Of a stretch of DNA of 64,000 nt, positions 21,671 to 29,717 are shown in pieces. The DNA comes from Bog-532 sp963732345. Lineage in GTDB: Bacteria; Actinomycetota; Actinomycetes; Streptosporangiales; Streptosporangiaceae. The stretch is from the NCBI GenBank assembly GCA_963732345.1, contig CAVSZI010000013.1, positions 186,001 to 250,000 on the forward strand, given 5' to 3'. The notes beneath the pieces were generated by a model. The model saw only the letters and a program-made list of their open reading frames with translations, had not been told where the DNA came from and did no database searches. The position numbers were made by a program, and so were the translations under genes. How positions within the stretch are numbered: the stretch's first letter is position 1; each line of letters opens with the position of its first letter.

Positions 21671-21844
21671 ATCCGGCAACGATGCGATCCGACAACGTTT
21701 CCCCCACGCTACGGGGTAGGCAGCGCGGCTGCCGGATTGGCCCGGATATCTGGAGATGTCCCACCCGCATGGCGCCCGCAGGCTCTCTGGCACCGTACTG
21801 TTTGACTTTGAGCCCGACCCATCCTGACAAGACCGGACGGCCGC

Positions 21845-23233
21845 ATGGAACCCGACCTGACCGTGCTCGCCAGTCTGCGCAAGGCCGTCGAGGCCATGCC
21901 GGACGATGTGCCCCTCCGCGTGCACCTCGCCGCCCTCCTCTTGCGGGCCGGCCAGCGCGATGAGGCCATCCGGCACGTGGGCGCGGTACTGCAGCGTGAC
22001 CCGGGCAACGCCGAGGCGCTGGCGCTGCTGCAGCAGCCGTCCGGACCCGCGGCCGGACCGGACGAGGGGCCAGGCGCTCCGGCCGGGCCGGACGAGGGGC
22101 CAGGGGCCCCGGCCGGGCAGAAGGACGGCCCAGGGGCCCGGGCCGGGCAGAACGCGGGCCAGAACGAGCCGGCCAGCGCCCAGCCGCCGGGCTCTCCGGG
22201 CCGGGAGGGCTCTCCGGGCCGGGAGGGCCGGGAGGGCCGCCCCGCCGCGGAGTTCGACTGGTCCAAGGCCGAGTCCGAGCTGCGCGACGTCCTGCCGCCG
22301 ATGTTCGTCGGCGGTGACAACACCGAGTCGGAGCCGCCGGAGGAGGCGGTCGATTCCTTTGACGCCGAACGGTCCACGCTGAAGCTCGCCGACGTCGCCG
22401 GGATGACCCAGGTCAAGGAGCGGCTCGAGGCGGCGTTCCTGGCCCCCATGCGCAACCCGGAACTGCGCAAGCTGTACGGCAAGAACCTGCGCGGCGGGCT
22501 GCTGCTGTACGGGCCGCCGGGCTGCGGGAAGACGTTCATCGCGCGCGCCGTGGCCGGCGAGCTGGGCGCGCGGTTCATGGCGGTGTCGTTCGCTGACATC
22601 ATCGACATGTTCGTCGGGCAGAGCGAGCGCAACATCCACGAGCTGTTCGAGATCGCCCGGCGCAACTCCCCCTGCGTACTCTTCCTGGACGAGGTCGACG
22701 CGATCGGCCAGAAGCGCAGCCAGCTCCGGAACACCCCGATGCGCAGCGCCGTGAACCAGCTGCTGCTAGAGCTGGACGACGTCGACGGCGGCAACGACGG
22801 GGTGTTCCTGCTCGCCGCGACCAATCATCCGTGGGACGTGGACAGCGCGCTGCGCCGCCCGGGCCGCTTCGACCGCACGTTGCTGGTACTCCCGCCCGAC
22901 GGCACCGCACGGGAGGCCGTGTTCCGTTACCACCTGCGGGAACGGCCGGTGGCCGGAGTCAACCTGGCCCGGTTGGCCAAGCTGACCGACGGGTATTCGG
23001 GCGCGGACATCGCGCATATCTGCGAGACGGCCTCCGAACGGGCGCTGATGGACTCCATCCACCGCGGCGAGGCCCGCATGATCGGGCAGCCGGACCTCGA
23101 GGGGGCCATCGCCGAGGTCAAGCCGTCGCTGGGAACCTGGTTCGACACGGCCAGGAACGTCGCGCTGTTCGCCAACGAGGGCGGCGCCTACGACGACCTG
23201 GCGAGCTACCTGAAGAAGCGCCGCCTGATATGA
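21845..23233 (+). CDS. AAA+ ATPase (FtsH/Cdc48-type core) with TPR-like N-terminus
   Basis: The 462-residue protein has a helical TPR-like N-terminus (residues about 5-60, RVHLAALLLRAGQRDEAIRHV), a Pro/Gly/Ala-rich linker with repeats (about 62-135), then one AAA domain: Walker A GPPGCGKT at about 222, Walker B CVLFLDEVDA at about 280, sensor 1 AATNHPWDVD and the arginine finger region RRPGRFDRT at about 338. No protease, transmembrane or second AAA domain follows, so it probably remodels a substrate. Its stop is 13 bp before a TPR membrane protein, a natural partner. Confidence 0.88.
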   Translation: MEPDLTVLASLRKAVEAMPDDVPLRVHLAALLLRAGQRDEAIRHVGAVLQRDPGNAEALALLQQPSGPAAGPDEGPGAPAGPDEGPGAPAGQKDGPGARAGQNAGQNEPASAQPPGSPGREGSPGREGREGRPAAEFDWSKAESELRDVLPPMFVGGDNTESEPPEEAVDSFDAERSTLKLADVAGMTQVKERLEAAFLAPMRNPELRKLYGKNLRGGLLLYGPPGCGKTFIARAVAGELGARFMAVSFADIIDMFVGQSERNIHELFEIARRNSPCVLFLDEVDAIGQKRSQLRNTPMRSAVNQLLLELDDVDGGNDGVFLLAATNHPWDVDSALRRPGRFDRTLLVLPPDGTAREAVFRYHLRERPVAGVNLARLAKLTDGYSGADIAHICETASERALMDSIHRGEARMIGQPDLEGAIAEVKPSLGTWFDTARNVALFANEGGAYDDLASYLKKRRLI

Positions 23234-23246
23234 GCACGGTCCGGTC

Positions 23247-24281
23247 ATGATCGAGCTCGCGCAGGAACTCGCGCGGGCCGACGCGATGCTGGACATGAAG
23301 CGGTACGACCAGGCCTGCGGCCTGCTGTCCCGGCTGGTGGCGGCGCAGCCCGAGAGCGCCCGGGCATGGTGCCTGCTCGCCCGGGCGCATCTGGGCGCGG
23401 GGCGGCATCAGCAGGCCGTCGAGGCCGCCAACCGCGCGGTGTCCCTGGACCCCACGGACGAGTGGCCACACCGGCTGGCCAGCAACGCGATGCTGCACAC
23501 CGACAACTATCCCGAGGCGCTGCGCGCGGGGATGGAAGCGCGCCGGCTTGCTCCCGGGCACTGGCAGGCCCATATCTGCGTGGCGCAGGCGGCGCTCGGC
23601 GCGCGACGGCTGGATATCGCCACGGGGGCGGCCCGCCAGGCGCGCAGCCTGGCGCCGAACGAACCGGACGTGCATTTCCTCTCCGGGAAGGTCAGCCTCG
23701 CGGCCGGCGATCTCGACGTGGCGCGGGTTCACCAGGAGAGGGCGCTGGCGCTGGACCCGGCGCACAGCGGGGCCATGAACGAGCTGGGCCGCATCCGGCT
23801 GCGCCGGCACGACACTCGGGGCGCGGTCCGGCACTTCATCCGCGCGGCCCGGGTCTCCCCCGCCGAGAGCGTCTACAGCCGGAACATCGACGTGGTGATC
23901 GTGCGCACCGTGTCCCGGATGATCTACCTGTTCACGCTGGCCGCCCTGCTGCTCATCTGGATTCCGGTGGTCGCTCACCTGGGCCGGTTCCCGTTCGCGA
24001 TCGGCCTGACCGTGCTCGGCGTCCTCGCGGTCGCCAGCTTCGCCTGGATCGTGCTCCGGCTCCCGCCCGAGGCGCGCATGCTGGTACGACGGACTCTGCG
24101 CGGCCGCCGGGCCGCGGCGGCACTGGCTGTGGCCGTGGGCGGCGTCGCGATCGCCTTCGTCGCGGTGGCCCTGGTCCCGGCGGCCGAGCTACCGCAGATC
24201 CTGCCTGTCGCGGTGATCGCCACCATCGGGGGCCGCCTCGGCGCATTCGCGATCCTCCGGGGCGCGATCACCAAGCGCTGA
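23247..24281 (+). CDS. TPR-repeat membrane protein paired with AAA+ ATPase
   Basis: The 344-residue protein has about six tetratricopeptide repeats in residues 1-205 (for example ARAWCLLARAHLGAGRHQQA and HSGAMNELGRIRLRRHDTRG), followed by a hydrophobic segment at about 222-240, another at 248-270, and a C-terminal pair at about 285-335. The TPR domain should face the cytosol as a docking platform. It follows the AAA ATPase by 13 bp, so the two probably form a membrane-anchored ATPase complex (inference). I do not recognise a characterised homologue. Confidence 0.8.
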   Translation: MIELAQELARADAMLDMKRYDQACGLLSRLVAAQPESARAWCLLARAHLGAGRHQQAVEAANRAVSLDPTDEWPHRLASNAMLHTDNYPEALRAGMEARRLAPGHWQAHICVAQAALGARRLDIATGAARQARSLAPNEPDVHFLSGKVSLAAGDLDVARVHQERALALDPAHSGAMNELGRIRLRRHDTRGAVRHFIRAARVSPAESVYSRNIDVVIVRTVSRMIYLFTLAALLLIWIPVVAHLGRFPFAIGLTVLGVLAVASFAWIVLRLPPEARMLVRRTLRGRRAAAALAVAVGGVAIAFVAVALVPAAELPQILPVAVIATIGGRLGAFAILRGAITKR

Positions 24282-24337
24282 CCGGGCGAGCTCCGGGTCC
24301 GTTCGGCGCGGGAAAGGCAGGCGCGGTCGGGTGCGGG

Positions 24338-24838
24338 TCAGGTGGATGAGCCGGCAGCGGCGCCGGTGATGCGGTCTCCCCAGCGGGCCAGCGCGGCGTC
24401 CAGGTCGAGCGGGGCGATCATGCTGCCCTTGCTCAGCTCCTCGTCCCAGTCCTCGGCTGGGACCCGCCACATGACCTCGAACTCGATGCCGTTCGGGTCC
24501 CTGGCGTACAGGGACTTGGAGACGCGGTGGTCGCTGTGGCCAACGAGCGCTCCGGCGGCCCGGAGCCTCTCGCGCGCGTCGGCCAGGTCGGCCAGCGATC
24601 CCACCTCCCAGGCGAGGTGGTACAGACCGACGCGCGGCTCGGGCCTGGGGAGTTCCGCGTCGCCGATCGCGAACAGGCCGAGGTCATGGTCGTTGACGGA
24701 CCCGGGCGCGCGCAGGAAGGCGGCCCGGTCGCGGATTTCGGTGCGTATTTCGAAGCCGAGCGTCTCGCAGTAGAAGCTGACCGTGCGGGGCAGATCACGG
24801 ACGTAGAGGACGGCGTGGTTCAGGCGGCGGACGGGCAT
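24338..24838 (-). CDS. VOC-family dioxygenase-like protein
   Basis: From the ATG at 24838 (GGAAG upstream) the protein has 166 residues. The VOC fold is clear: RRLNHAVLYVRDLPRTVSFY, then RVGLYHLAWEVGSLADL and ARDPNGIEFEVMWRVP. The His, His and Glu at the positions expected for the Fe/Mn triad of extradiol dioxygenases are all present, so an enzymatic, metal-dependent role is possible. The genomic context gives no pathway. Confidence 0.87.
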   Translation of the reverse strand: MPVRRLNHAVLYVRDLPRTVSFYCETLGFEIRTEIRDRAAFLRAPGSVNDHDLGLFAIGDAELPRPEPRVGLYHLAWEVGSLADLADARERLRAAGALVGHSDHRVSKSLYARDPNGIEFEVMWRVPAEDWDEELSKGSMIAPLDLDAALARWGDRITGAAAGSST

Positions 24839-25260
24839 GCTGGCTTCCTTCGATCCGGGGGCCGTACTGCTCAACCTGATCAACGCACTCGCCCGAGGTC
24901 AAATCCGGGGGCCCGCGGCGTGTCCCGGCAGCCGCTCGCCCCGGCGCAACCGGTCCCCGACCACGCGCGCGGCATCGGAGGGCTCGCGCGCCAGCGCCAG
25001 CATGGTCTCCGCGCCCAGCGAGCCTCCCCCGTAGGCCGCGTTCCGCAGGGCCATGCTCTCGTGAAAGGCGCCCTCGTGCAGCGCCGACGATCATGCTGCA
25101 GCCGACCGCGATCACCGCGGGCGGGCCCAGGCTTGCCGCAGGTCAGTGACGGTCAATTCGGGGCCGGTCAAGTTCGGGCCCCCAGGCTCGGCGACAAGCC
25201 GGGCCTGGGGGGGCACCGCTCTCTATCGGACGGCTGGGTCGAGATCAGCCCAGCGGCCGG
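24839..25260. other. Gene-poor interval with a possible coding remnant
   Basis: On the minus strand from 25090 to 24899 a frame reads SSALHEGAFHES and continues to GDRLRRGERLPGHAAGPRI with strongly GC-biased third positions, but it has no start codon. The sequence immediately upstream seems to continue in another frame (GPPAVIAVGCSMIVG). This looks like the C-terminal part of a decayed gene. The LHxGA and RGxRLPG patterns vaguely recall citrate synthase-like enzymes, but I am not confident. Nothing else is recognised. Confidence 0.35.
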
Positions 25261-25452
25261 TCAGCTGCCGAGCTGGCGGCGGCGCCTGTTCTCACGCAGG
25301 CGGCGCCGCTGGTTCTCGTCCAGCATCAGGTACGCCGCGGTCGGGATCGCGATCGCCGCGACGATCAGCGCCAAGGCGAGCCAGGGGCTGACCACCAGCA
25401 GGATCAGACCGACGATGACTCCGCCGATTGCCCACTTCATGTGGGGTGTCAT
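25261..25452 (-). CDS. Small two-helix membrane protein
   Basis: Sixty-three residues from the ATG at 25452, which has GGAG 7 nt upstream. Two hydrophobic segments (MKWAIGGVIVGLILLVV and WLALALIVAAIAIPTAAYLM) are followed by a very basic tail (NQRRRLRENRRRRQ), predicting a cytosolic C-terminus. No family is recognised; such small proteins are common in actinomycetes. Confidence 0.65.
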   Translation of the reverse strand: MTPHMKWAIGGVIVGLILLVVSPWLALALIVAAIAIPTAAYLMLDENQRRRLRENRRRRQLGS

Positions 25453-25635
25453 GATTGACTCCATCCATTCGGGCTGGGACGCGGCGCCCCGGCTTCTTGC
25501 TGGCAAGCCGACCGACGCACGCGCTGCCCGTCACTAGAAGAACGACCAGCCGACCTGCCAGATTCCACGATGGCACCTCCGCCGGCGCCCGGCCAGCAGG
25601 CTGACGCCACCCTAACGCCGGGGGTCATCCCTAGG

Positions 25636-25675
25636 GTGGGACGCGGGAAAAGCAGGTGGGGCGCGGGAAAAGCAG
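25636..25675. repeat. Two-copy 20-bp tandem repeat
   Basis: GTGGG(A/G)CGCGGGAAAAGCAG occurs twice head to tail with one mismatch, in the non-coding interval upstream of the split HhH-GPD gene. No function is apparent. Confidence 0.7.
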
Positions 25676-25734
25676 GCGAGGACGTGGGTGACGCCGATCA
25701 CGACGATACGCAATGATGGGTCCGCCCGCACGAC

Positions 25735-25751
25735 ATGGAGGATCTCTTGAC
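25735..25751 (+). pseudogene. Separated 5' end of the HhH-GPD repair gene
   Basis: ATGGAGGATCTCTTGAC encodes MEDLL plus two bases of a Thr codon. Joining it to the sequence after the TnpB element (AATCTCG at 27087) gives MEDLLTISMPVEPDAN in frame with the DNA glycosylase-like gene. The element therefore appears to have inserted after codon 5. Confidence 0.6.
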
Positions 25752-26983
25752 TACTCCCTGCCCTGAAGCTGAAGGACGGGGATTCCAGCCTTCGCAGGCT
25801 GGGGTTCCTGTTTCACAGCCGACCGCACCCGGGAGGACCCGGAGTGTCTGACATCAGCTCCGCAGGCATTGGCACCGTCGGTGCCTACGGCAAGACCTGC
25901 CGCCAGGATGTTCTTTGCCGCGTTGATGTCCCGGTCGTGCCGGGTGCGGCAGGACGGGCACTGCCACGTCCGGGTGTTCAGGCTCAGCGCCGCGAGCAGA
26001 TGCCCGCACGCCGAGCACGTCTTCGAGCTGGGGTACCAGCGGCCGGTCACGATCAGGTGCCGTCCCGCCCTGGCCGTCTTGTACGCCAGCATCTGGCGGA
26101 AGGTGCCCCACCCGCAGTCGGCGATGGCCTTGGCGAGCGACCGGTTGCGGACCATGTTCGTCACGGCGAGGTCCTCGATCACGATCACGTCATGGTCGCG
26201 GACCAGGGCCGTGGAGGTGCGGTGCAGGAAATCGGTGCGGGACGCACGGACCTTCCGGTGCGCGCGGGCGACCTTCGCCTTGGCTTTGACCCGGTTCGCC
26301 GAACCGCGCTGGCAGCGGGCAAGCCTGCGCTGATACCGGGCCAGGGCTTGTTCCCGGCGGGCCAGCTTACGCGGGTTGGGGATCTTCACTCCGCCGGACG
26401 TGACCGCGAAGTCCTTGATACCCAGGTCGATCCCCACGACAGCGCCCGTCGCGGGGGACTGTCCCGGGTCGGCGACCTCGACGGCGAGGGAGACGTACCA
26501 GCGCCCGCACGGGTCCCGGGAGACGGTCACCGTGGCCGGGTCCAGGCTCGCGGGATCGATGTCCGGCCACGACCAGGTGAACGCCAGCGGCGCCGTCGCC
26601 TTCGCCAGCCACAGCGCCCCGTCCTTCATCCGGAACGCCGACCGGGTGTACGTCGCGGACTGGCGGCCGGCACGGGACTTAAACCTCGGGTAGCGGGCCC
26701 GCTTAGCGAAGAACGCCTGAAACGCCTTGTGCTGGTGCCGGAGGGTCTGCTGGAGGGGGACGGAGGACACCTCGGCCAGGAACGCCAGGCCCGGGTCGCG
26801 CTTCAGGACGGTCAGCGCGGCGTCGGACGCGGCGTAGGACAGGCCCTTTCCCTCGCCGTGGTACAGCCGGCGCCGTTCGGCGAGGGTCCGGTTCCACACC
26901 AGGCGGACGCACCCGAACGTCCGCGCGAGCATTTGCCGCTGCGCGCCGTCGGGGTAGGCCCGGCACTTATACGCCATCCTCAC
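25751..26983 (-). CDS. tnpB: TnpB RNA-guided nuclease (IS200/IS605-type accessory protein)
   Basis: The 410-residue protein has all three RuvC catalytic residues in context: GIDLGIKDFAV (Asp), VIVIEDLAVTNM (Glu) and RHDRDINAAKNI (Asp), plus a CSACGH...CPSC zinc ribbon and the N-terminal YKCRAYP/WNRTL helix-turn region. It therefore looks catalytically intact. TnpB uses an RNA made from the element end to cut DNA at the empty site, which helps the element persist. I chose GTG at 26983 because the second copy has GTG at the same place; ATG at 26977 is possible. No TnpA transposase is present. The stop codon coincides with the element boundary. Confidence 0.92.
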   Translation of the reverse strand: MRMAYKCRAYPDGAQRQMLARTFGCVRLVWNRTLAERRRLYHGEGKGLSYAASDAALTVLKRDPGLAFLAEVSSVPLQQTLRHQHKAFQAFFAKRARYPRFKSRAGRQSATYTRSAFRMKDGALWLAKATAPLAFTWSWPDIDPASLDPATVTVSRDPCGRWYVSLAVEVADPGQSPATGAVVGIDLGIKDFAVTSGGVKIPNPRKLARREQALARYQRRLARCQRGSANRVKAKAKVARAHRKVRASRTDFLHRTSTALVRDHDVIVIEDLAVTNMVRNRSLAKAIADCGWGTFRQMLAYKTARAGRHLIVTGRWYPSSKTCSACGHLLAALSLNTRTWQCPSCRTRHDRDINAAKNILAAGLAVGTDGANACGADVRHSGSSRVRSAVKQEPQPAKAGIPVLQLQGRE

Positions 26984-27086
26984 CCATACAGGATTCCCGC
27001 ATTGACCGTAAAACGATGGGTGACACGCCGTACGCCATTCCTCCCCGCCGTGAACGACGGGGCATCCTGGCAAGGTGTTTGGTGAC
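25752..27086 (-). mobile_element. IS200/IS605-type TnpB-only element, copy 1
   Basis: The boundaries are set by a TGAC repeat (25748-25751 and 27083-27086); flank joining restores a gene. Both ends carry subterminal hairpins: CCCCG/CGGGG at 27043-27062, and CCAGCC/GGCTGG at 25785-25802. There are no terminal inverted repeats or target duplication other than the TGAC, as expected for IS605-like elements. It would need a transposase supplied in trans. Confidence 0.8.
25785..25802 (-). ncRNA. Putative omega-RNA 3' hairpin of TnpB element 1
   Basis: CCAGCC-TTCGCA-GGCTGG is a perfect 6-bp hairpin inside the tnpB 3' end, about 50 nt from the element end. In TnpB systems the guide RNA overlaps the 3' end of tnpB and ends in flanking DNA. 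The guide would begin in the sequence now flanking at 25751 and below. This is inference from family knowledge. Confidence 0.4.
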
Positions 27087-27858
27087 AATCTCGATGCCGG
27101 TCGAGCCGGACGCCAACGACCTGCTCAGCCGGGACCCGCTCGCCCTGCTCATCGCCATGCTGCTCGATCAGCAGGTGCCGCTGGAGCGGGCCTTCAGCGC
27201 GCCCTACGACCTGGCCCGGCGGCTCGCGCACGAGCCGACGGCCCCGGAGCTCGCCGAGTACGACCCGGAGGCGCTCGCCGCGGTGTTCGCGGAGCGGCCG
27301 GCGCTGCACCGGTACCCGAAGTCCATGGCCGCCCGCGTCCAGGCGCTGTGCCAGCTGATCGTCGCGCGCTACGACGGTGACGCCCGCCGGGTCTGGAACG
27401 ACGCGGCCGACGGAACGGACCTGCGCAAGCGGGTCGCCGAACTGCCCGGCTTCGGCGCGCAGAAGGCCCAGATCTTCGTGGCCCTGCTCGGCAAGCAGCT
27501 GGGGGTCCAGCCGGTCGGCTGGCGGGAGGCGGCCGGGGCGTTCGGTGCGGCGGGGACGTACTGCTCGGTCGCCGACATCTGCGACGAAGACTCGCTGGCC
27601 CGCGTCCGCGCCTACAAGCAGCAGCTCAAGGCGGCCGCCAAGACAGCCGCGGGCACGGGTACGGCCGCGGGCACGGGTACGGCCGCGGGCACGGGTACGG
27701 CCGCGGGCACGGGGACGGCCGCGGGCACGGGTACGGCCGCAGGCACGGGTACGGCCGCAGGCACGGGTACGGCCGCAGGCACGGGTACGGCCACGGATAA
27801 GGGTGCGGCGGGCAAGGCGGGCGCGAAACCGGCGAAGGCGAACGCCAAGGCCCGTTAG
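27082..27858 (+). CDS. HhH-GPD-type base excision DNA repair protein (5' end displaced by TnpB element)
   Basis: The family core starts at MPVEPDAN (ATG 27094) and includes LLIAMLLDQQVPLERAFS, then the helix-hairpin-helix region LRKRVAELPGFGAQKAQIF and a C-terminal helix ending RVRAYKQQLK. These proteins are related to DNA glycosylases of the endonuclease III superfamily. The likely current start is the GTG at 27082 with AAGG upstream, or ATG 27094. The original start codon lies at 25735 beyond the TnpB element, so the element now supplies the start. The C-terminus has eight TAAGTG repeats and a Lys/Ala tail that may bind DNA non-specifically. Confidence 0.82.
   Translation: MTISMPVEPDANDLLSRDPLALLIAMLLDQQVPLERAFSAPYDLARRLAHEPTAPELAEYDPEALAAVFAERPALHRYPKSMAARVQALCQLIVARYDGDARRVWNDAADGTDLRKRVAELPGFGAQKAQIFVALLGKQLGVQPVGWREAAGAFGAAGTYCSVADICDEDSLARVRAYKQQLKAAAKTAAGTGTAAGTGTAAGTGTAAGTGTAAGTGTAAGTGTAAGTGTAAGTGTATDKGAAGKAGAKPAKANAKAR
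27643..27786 (+). repeat. Eight-copy 18-bp tandem repeat encoding TAAGTG
   Basis: Eight in-frame units of ACGGCCGCGGGCACGGGT, with a few synonymous changes, encode a Thr/Ala/Gly tail between the glycosylase domain and the Lys-rich end. Confidence 0.92.
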
Positions 27859-27925
27859 GAATCCGGATACCCCCATGACTCCCGGGCTCCCGCCCGGGGC
27901 GAACGCAACGGAGCGAGGAGAAGCA

Positions 27926-28534
27926 ATGCCCCTGTTCGGGAAGAACCCGGCCGACACGGGTGCCAGCTGGGAACCGCAGGCCGCCGACTCCCGGCTCGCG
28001 CAGACCGCTGGCGCGGAACCGGGCGGAGTGTTCACCTCCGACCTGTCGGTCTCTGAGTACGTCCTGCTCGGCGAGGCAGGCTTCGAACCACTCGGCTTCG
28101 TGGTCGGCTCGTCGATCTACCACGTCGGCCTGCAGATGGGCCGCTGGTCGCAGAACCAGGAACTGCAGGTCCTCAGCCAGGCCACCGCCGGCGCGGTACC
28201 GGTCGCCTTCGTGCTCGGCACGTGCGTCTACCACATCGCCCACCAGTCGGCCATGCAGGCACTGCGCCAGGCGGGCCAGAATTAGGAGATGGTCCAGTTC
28301 ACCCAGGGTGTCTACGACGCGCGGGAACTCGCTCTGTCGCGGATGCAGGCCGAGGCGACCGACGCCAAGGCATCCGGGATCGTCGGGGTCAACGTGGCCG
28401 TCTCCAACCACGTCTGGGGCGAGCACGCCACCGAATTCCTCGCGACGGGGACCGCCATCCGACGGCTCGCCGACGAGCACCGGCTGCCCGCGACCTCGCC
28501 CAAGCCCACCTTCACCCTCGGCCTGGACGTCTGA
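27926..28534 (+). pseudogene. YbjQ-like heavy-metal-binding domain protein split by an in-frame TAG
   Basis: Starting at ATG 27926 (GGAG upstream) the frame encodes 119 residues, stops at TAG 28283-28285, then continues in the same frame for another 82 codons from GAG/ATG 28286-28289 to 28534. The pieces join as ALRQAGQN-stop-EMVQFTQGVYDARELAL, matching the continuous GQNVEMxxFTQALYDARELA pattern I recall from related proteins. The N-terminal part contains VVGSSIYHVGLQ and VLGTCVYHIAHQ; the second part GIVGVNV and TEFLATGTAI, all typical of the UPF0145/heavy-metal-binding fold. It is either a recent nonsense mutation, a readthrough site, or two polypeptides. Confidence 0.72.
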
Positions 28535-28648
28535 TCGCCGAGGGAAAGAAAGGGCATCCGATCATGCCGAACGGACCTGGCACCTCCGGGCACCGATGAC
28601 GGGGCAGGCCACGCGGGGGTCCCGGGAGGCTGAGGCGAAACGGAGACG

Positions 28649-29101
28649 ATGGTGGACGATCCGTACTACCTTCAGCGTTTCGTCGACGCCCAGGACGCGG
28701 GCGGCACCTATGAGCGGGCCGTCGCTGAGCTCCACGGCGGGCGGAAGCGGAGCCACTGGATGTGGTTCGTGTTCCCCCAGGTCGCCGGGCTCGGGCAGAG
28801 CCCGTTGTCCAAACGGTTCGCGATCTCCTCACTGGAGGAGGCGCGGGCCTATCTCCGGCATCCGGTGCTGGGCCCGCGGCTGGCCGAGTCCACGGGCATC
28901 CTCGAGCATCTGCCGGACCGCGACGCAAACCAGATCTTCGGCGCGCTGGACGCGCAGAAACTCCGGTCGTCGATGACGTTGTTCCTGCGGGCCGCGCCCG
29001 CAGAGGCCCCGTTCGGAAAGATCCTCCGGCAGTATTTCGGCGGGGTCCCCGATCCGGCCACGGACCGGCTCCTGGAAAACGTCAGGAACGCGCCCAGCTG
29101 A
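28649..29101 (+). CDS. DUF1810 domain protein
   Basis: A 150-residue protein matching DUF1810 throughout: DPYYLQRFVDAQ, RKRSHWMWFVFPQVAGLG, a calpastatin-like annotated family of unknown function. GGAG is 3 nt before the ATG. Its last 20 bp overlap the end of the convergent gene on the other strand. Confidence 0.9.
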   Translation: MVDDPYYLQRFVDAQDAGGTYERAVAELHGGRKRSHWMWFVFPQVAGLGQSPLSKRFAISSLEEARAYLRHPVLGPRLAESTGILEHLPDRDANQIFGALDAQKLRSSMTLFLRAAPAEAPFGKILRQYFGGVPDPATDRLLENVRNAPS

Positions 29102-29633
29102 GCCGGTCCTGGCGCTGGGAGCGCATCGGCTCGGCGAGTTCCATCGCGGTGAAGGCGGCGGGCCAGTCGTCCGGGCCGTACCCGGCGCCCAGGTCACAGT
29201 GGTGCAGTTCGACCTCGACCAGCCGGCGGGTCAGCAACTGGCTGGCCGGGAAGGGAGCTGAGTCGAGAATCCGGACCGGGAAGCGCCAGGCCTCATCGGT
29301 CAGCTGGCGGGCGATGGCGCGCAGGGCCATGGCCGAGCCGGCCAGATCGGACACGAGATCCTTCGCTTTCATGGTCGCGCCCTGCTCGATGGCGGCTTCG
29401 CGGGCCTCCGCGCTGGGATAGGCGGCCCGGTCCTGGCCGGACCGCGCGCCGACCAGCAGGGTGCGCATCGCGTCGGCGCTGCGGGCCAGATGGGCCAGGA
29501 CGTGCGCGCGGGTCCAGCCCGGCAGCAGCGACGGCTCCCGCAGGTCGGGCTCGGCGAGGACGCGGGCCGTGCCGAGCAGCCGCTGGGTCGCATCGTCGAT
29601 CTGGTCACTGAGCTGGCGCTGCGCCGCATCCAT
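29082..29633 (-). CDS. Mycothiol-dependent maleylpyruvate isomerase-like (DinB superfamily) protein
   Basis: The 183-residue protein has the MDMPI/DinB four-helix fold with likely metal ligands in GWTRAHVLAHLARSADAM (His) and VEVELHHCDLGAGY (Glu and His). Mycothiol-dependent maleylpyruvate isomerases are about 240 residues because of a second SCP2-like domain, which is missing here. The substrate is therefore uncertain; a mycothiol S-transferase role is likely from the fold. It is convergent with DUF1810 and overlaps it by 20 bp. Confidence 0.82.
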   Translation of the reverse strand: MDAAQRQLSDQIDDATQRLLGTARVLAEPDLREPSLLPGWTRAHVLAHLARSADAMRTLLVGARSGQDRAAYPSAEAREAAIEQGATMKAKDLVSDLAGSAMALRAIARQLTDEAWRFPVRILDSAPFPASQLLTRRLVEVELHHCDLGAGYGPDDWPAAFTAMELAEPMRSQRQDRLSWARS

Positions 29634-29717
29634 CTGCCTACTGTAAGGCCCGGCGCGGAAATGTCAGCGGCATGGGCCGGGGTCTGCCACACAGGACGGG
29701 AAAGGTATTTTCCTGAC

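Noticed and set aside
21671..22639. N-terminal extension of the MFS gene
   Set aside because: Lies opposite the AAA ATPase coding region and contains no family sequence.
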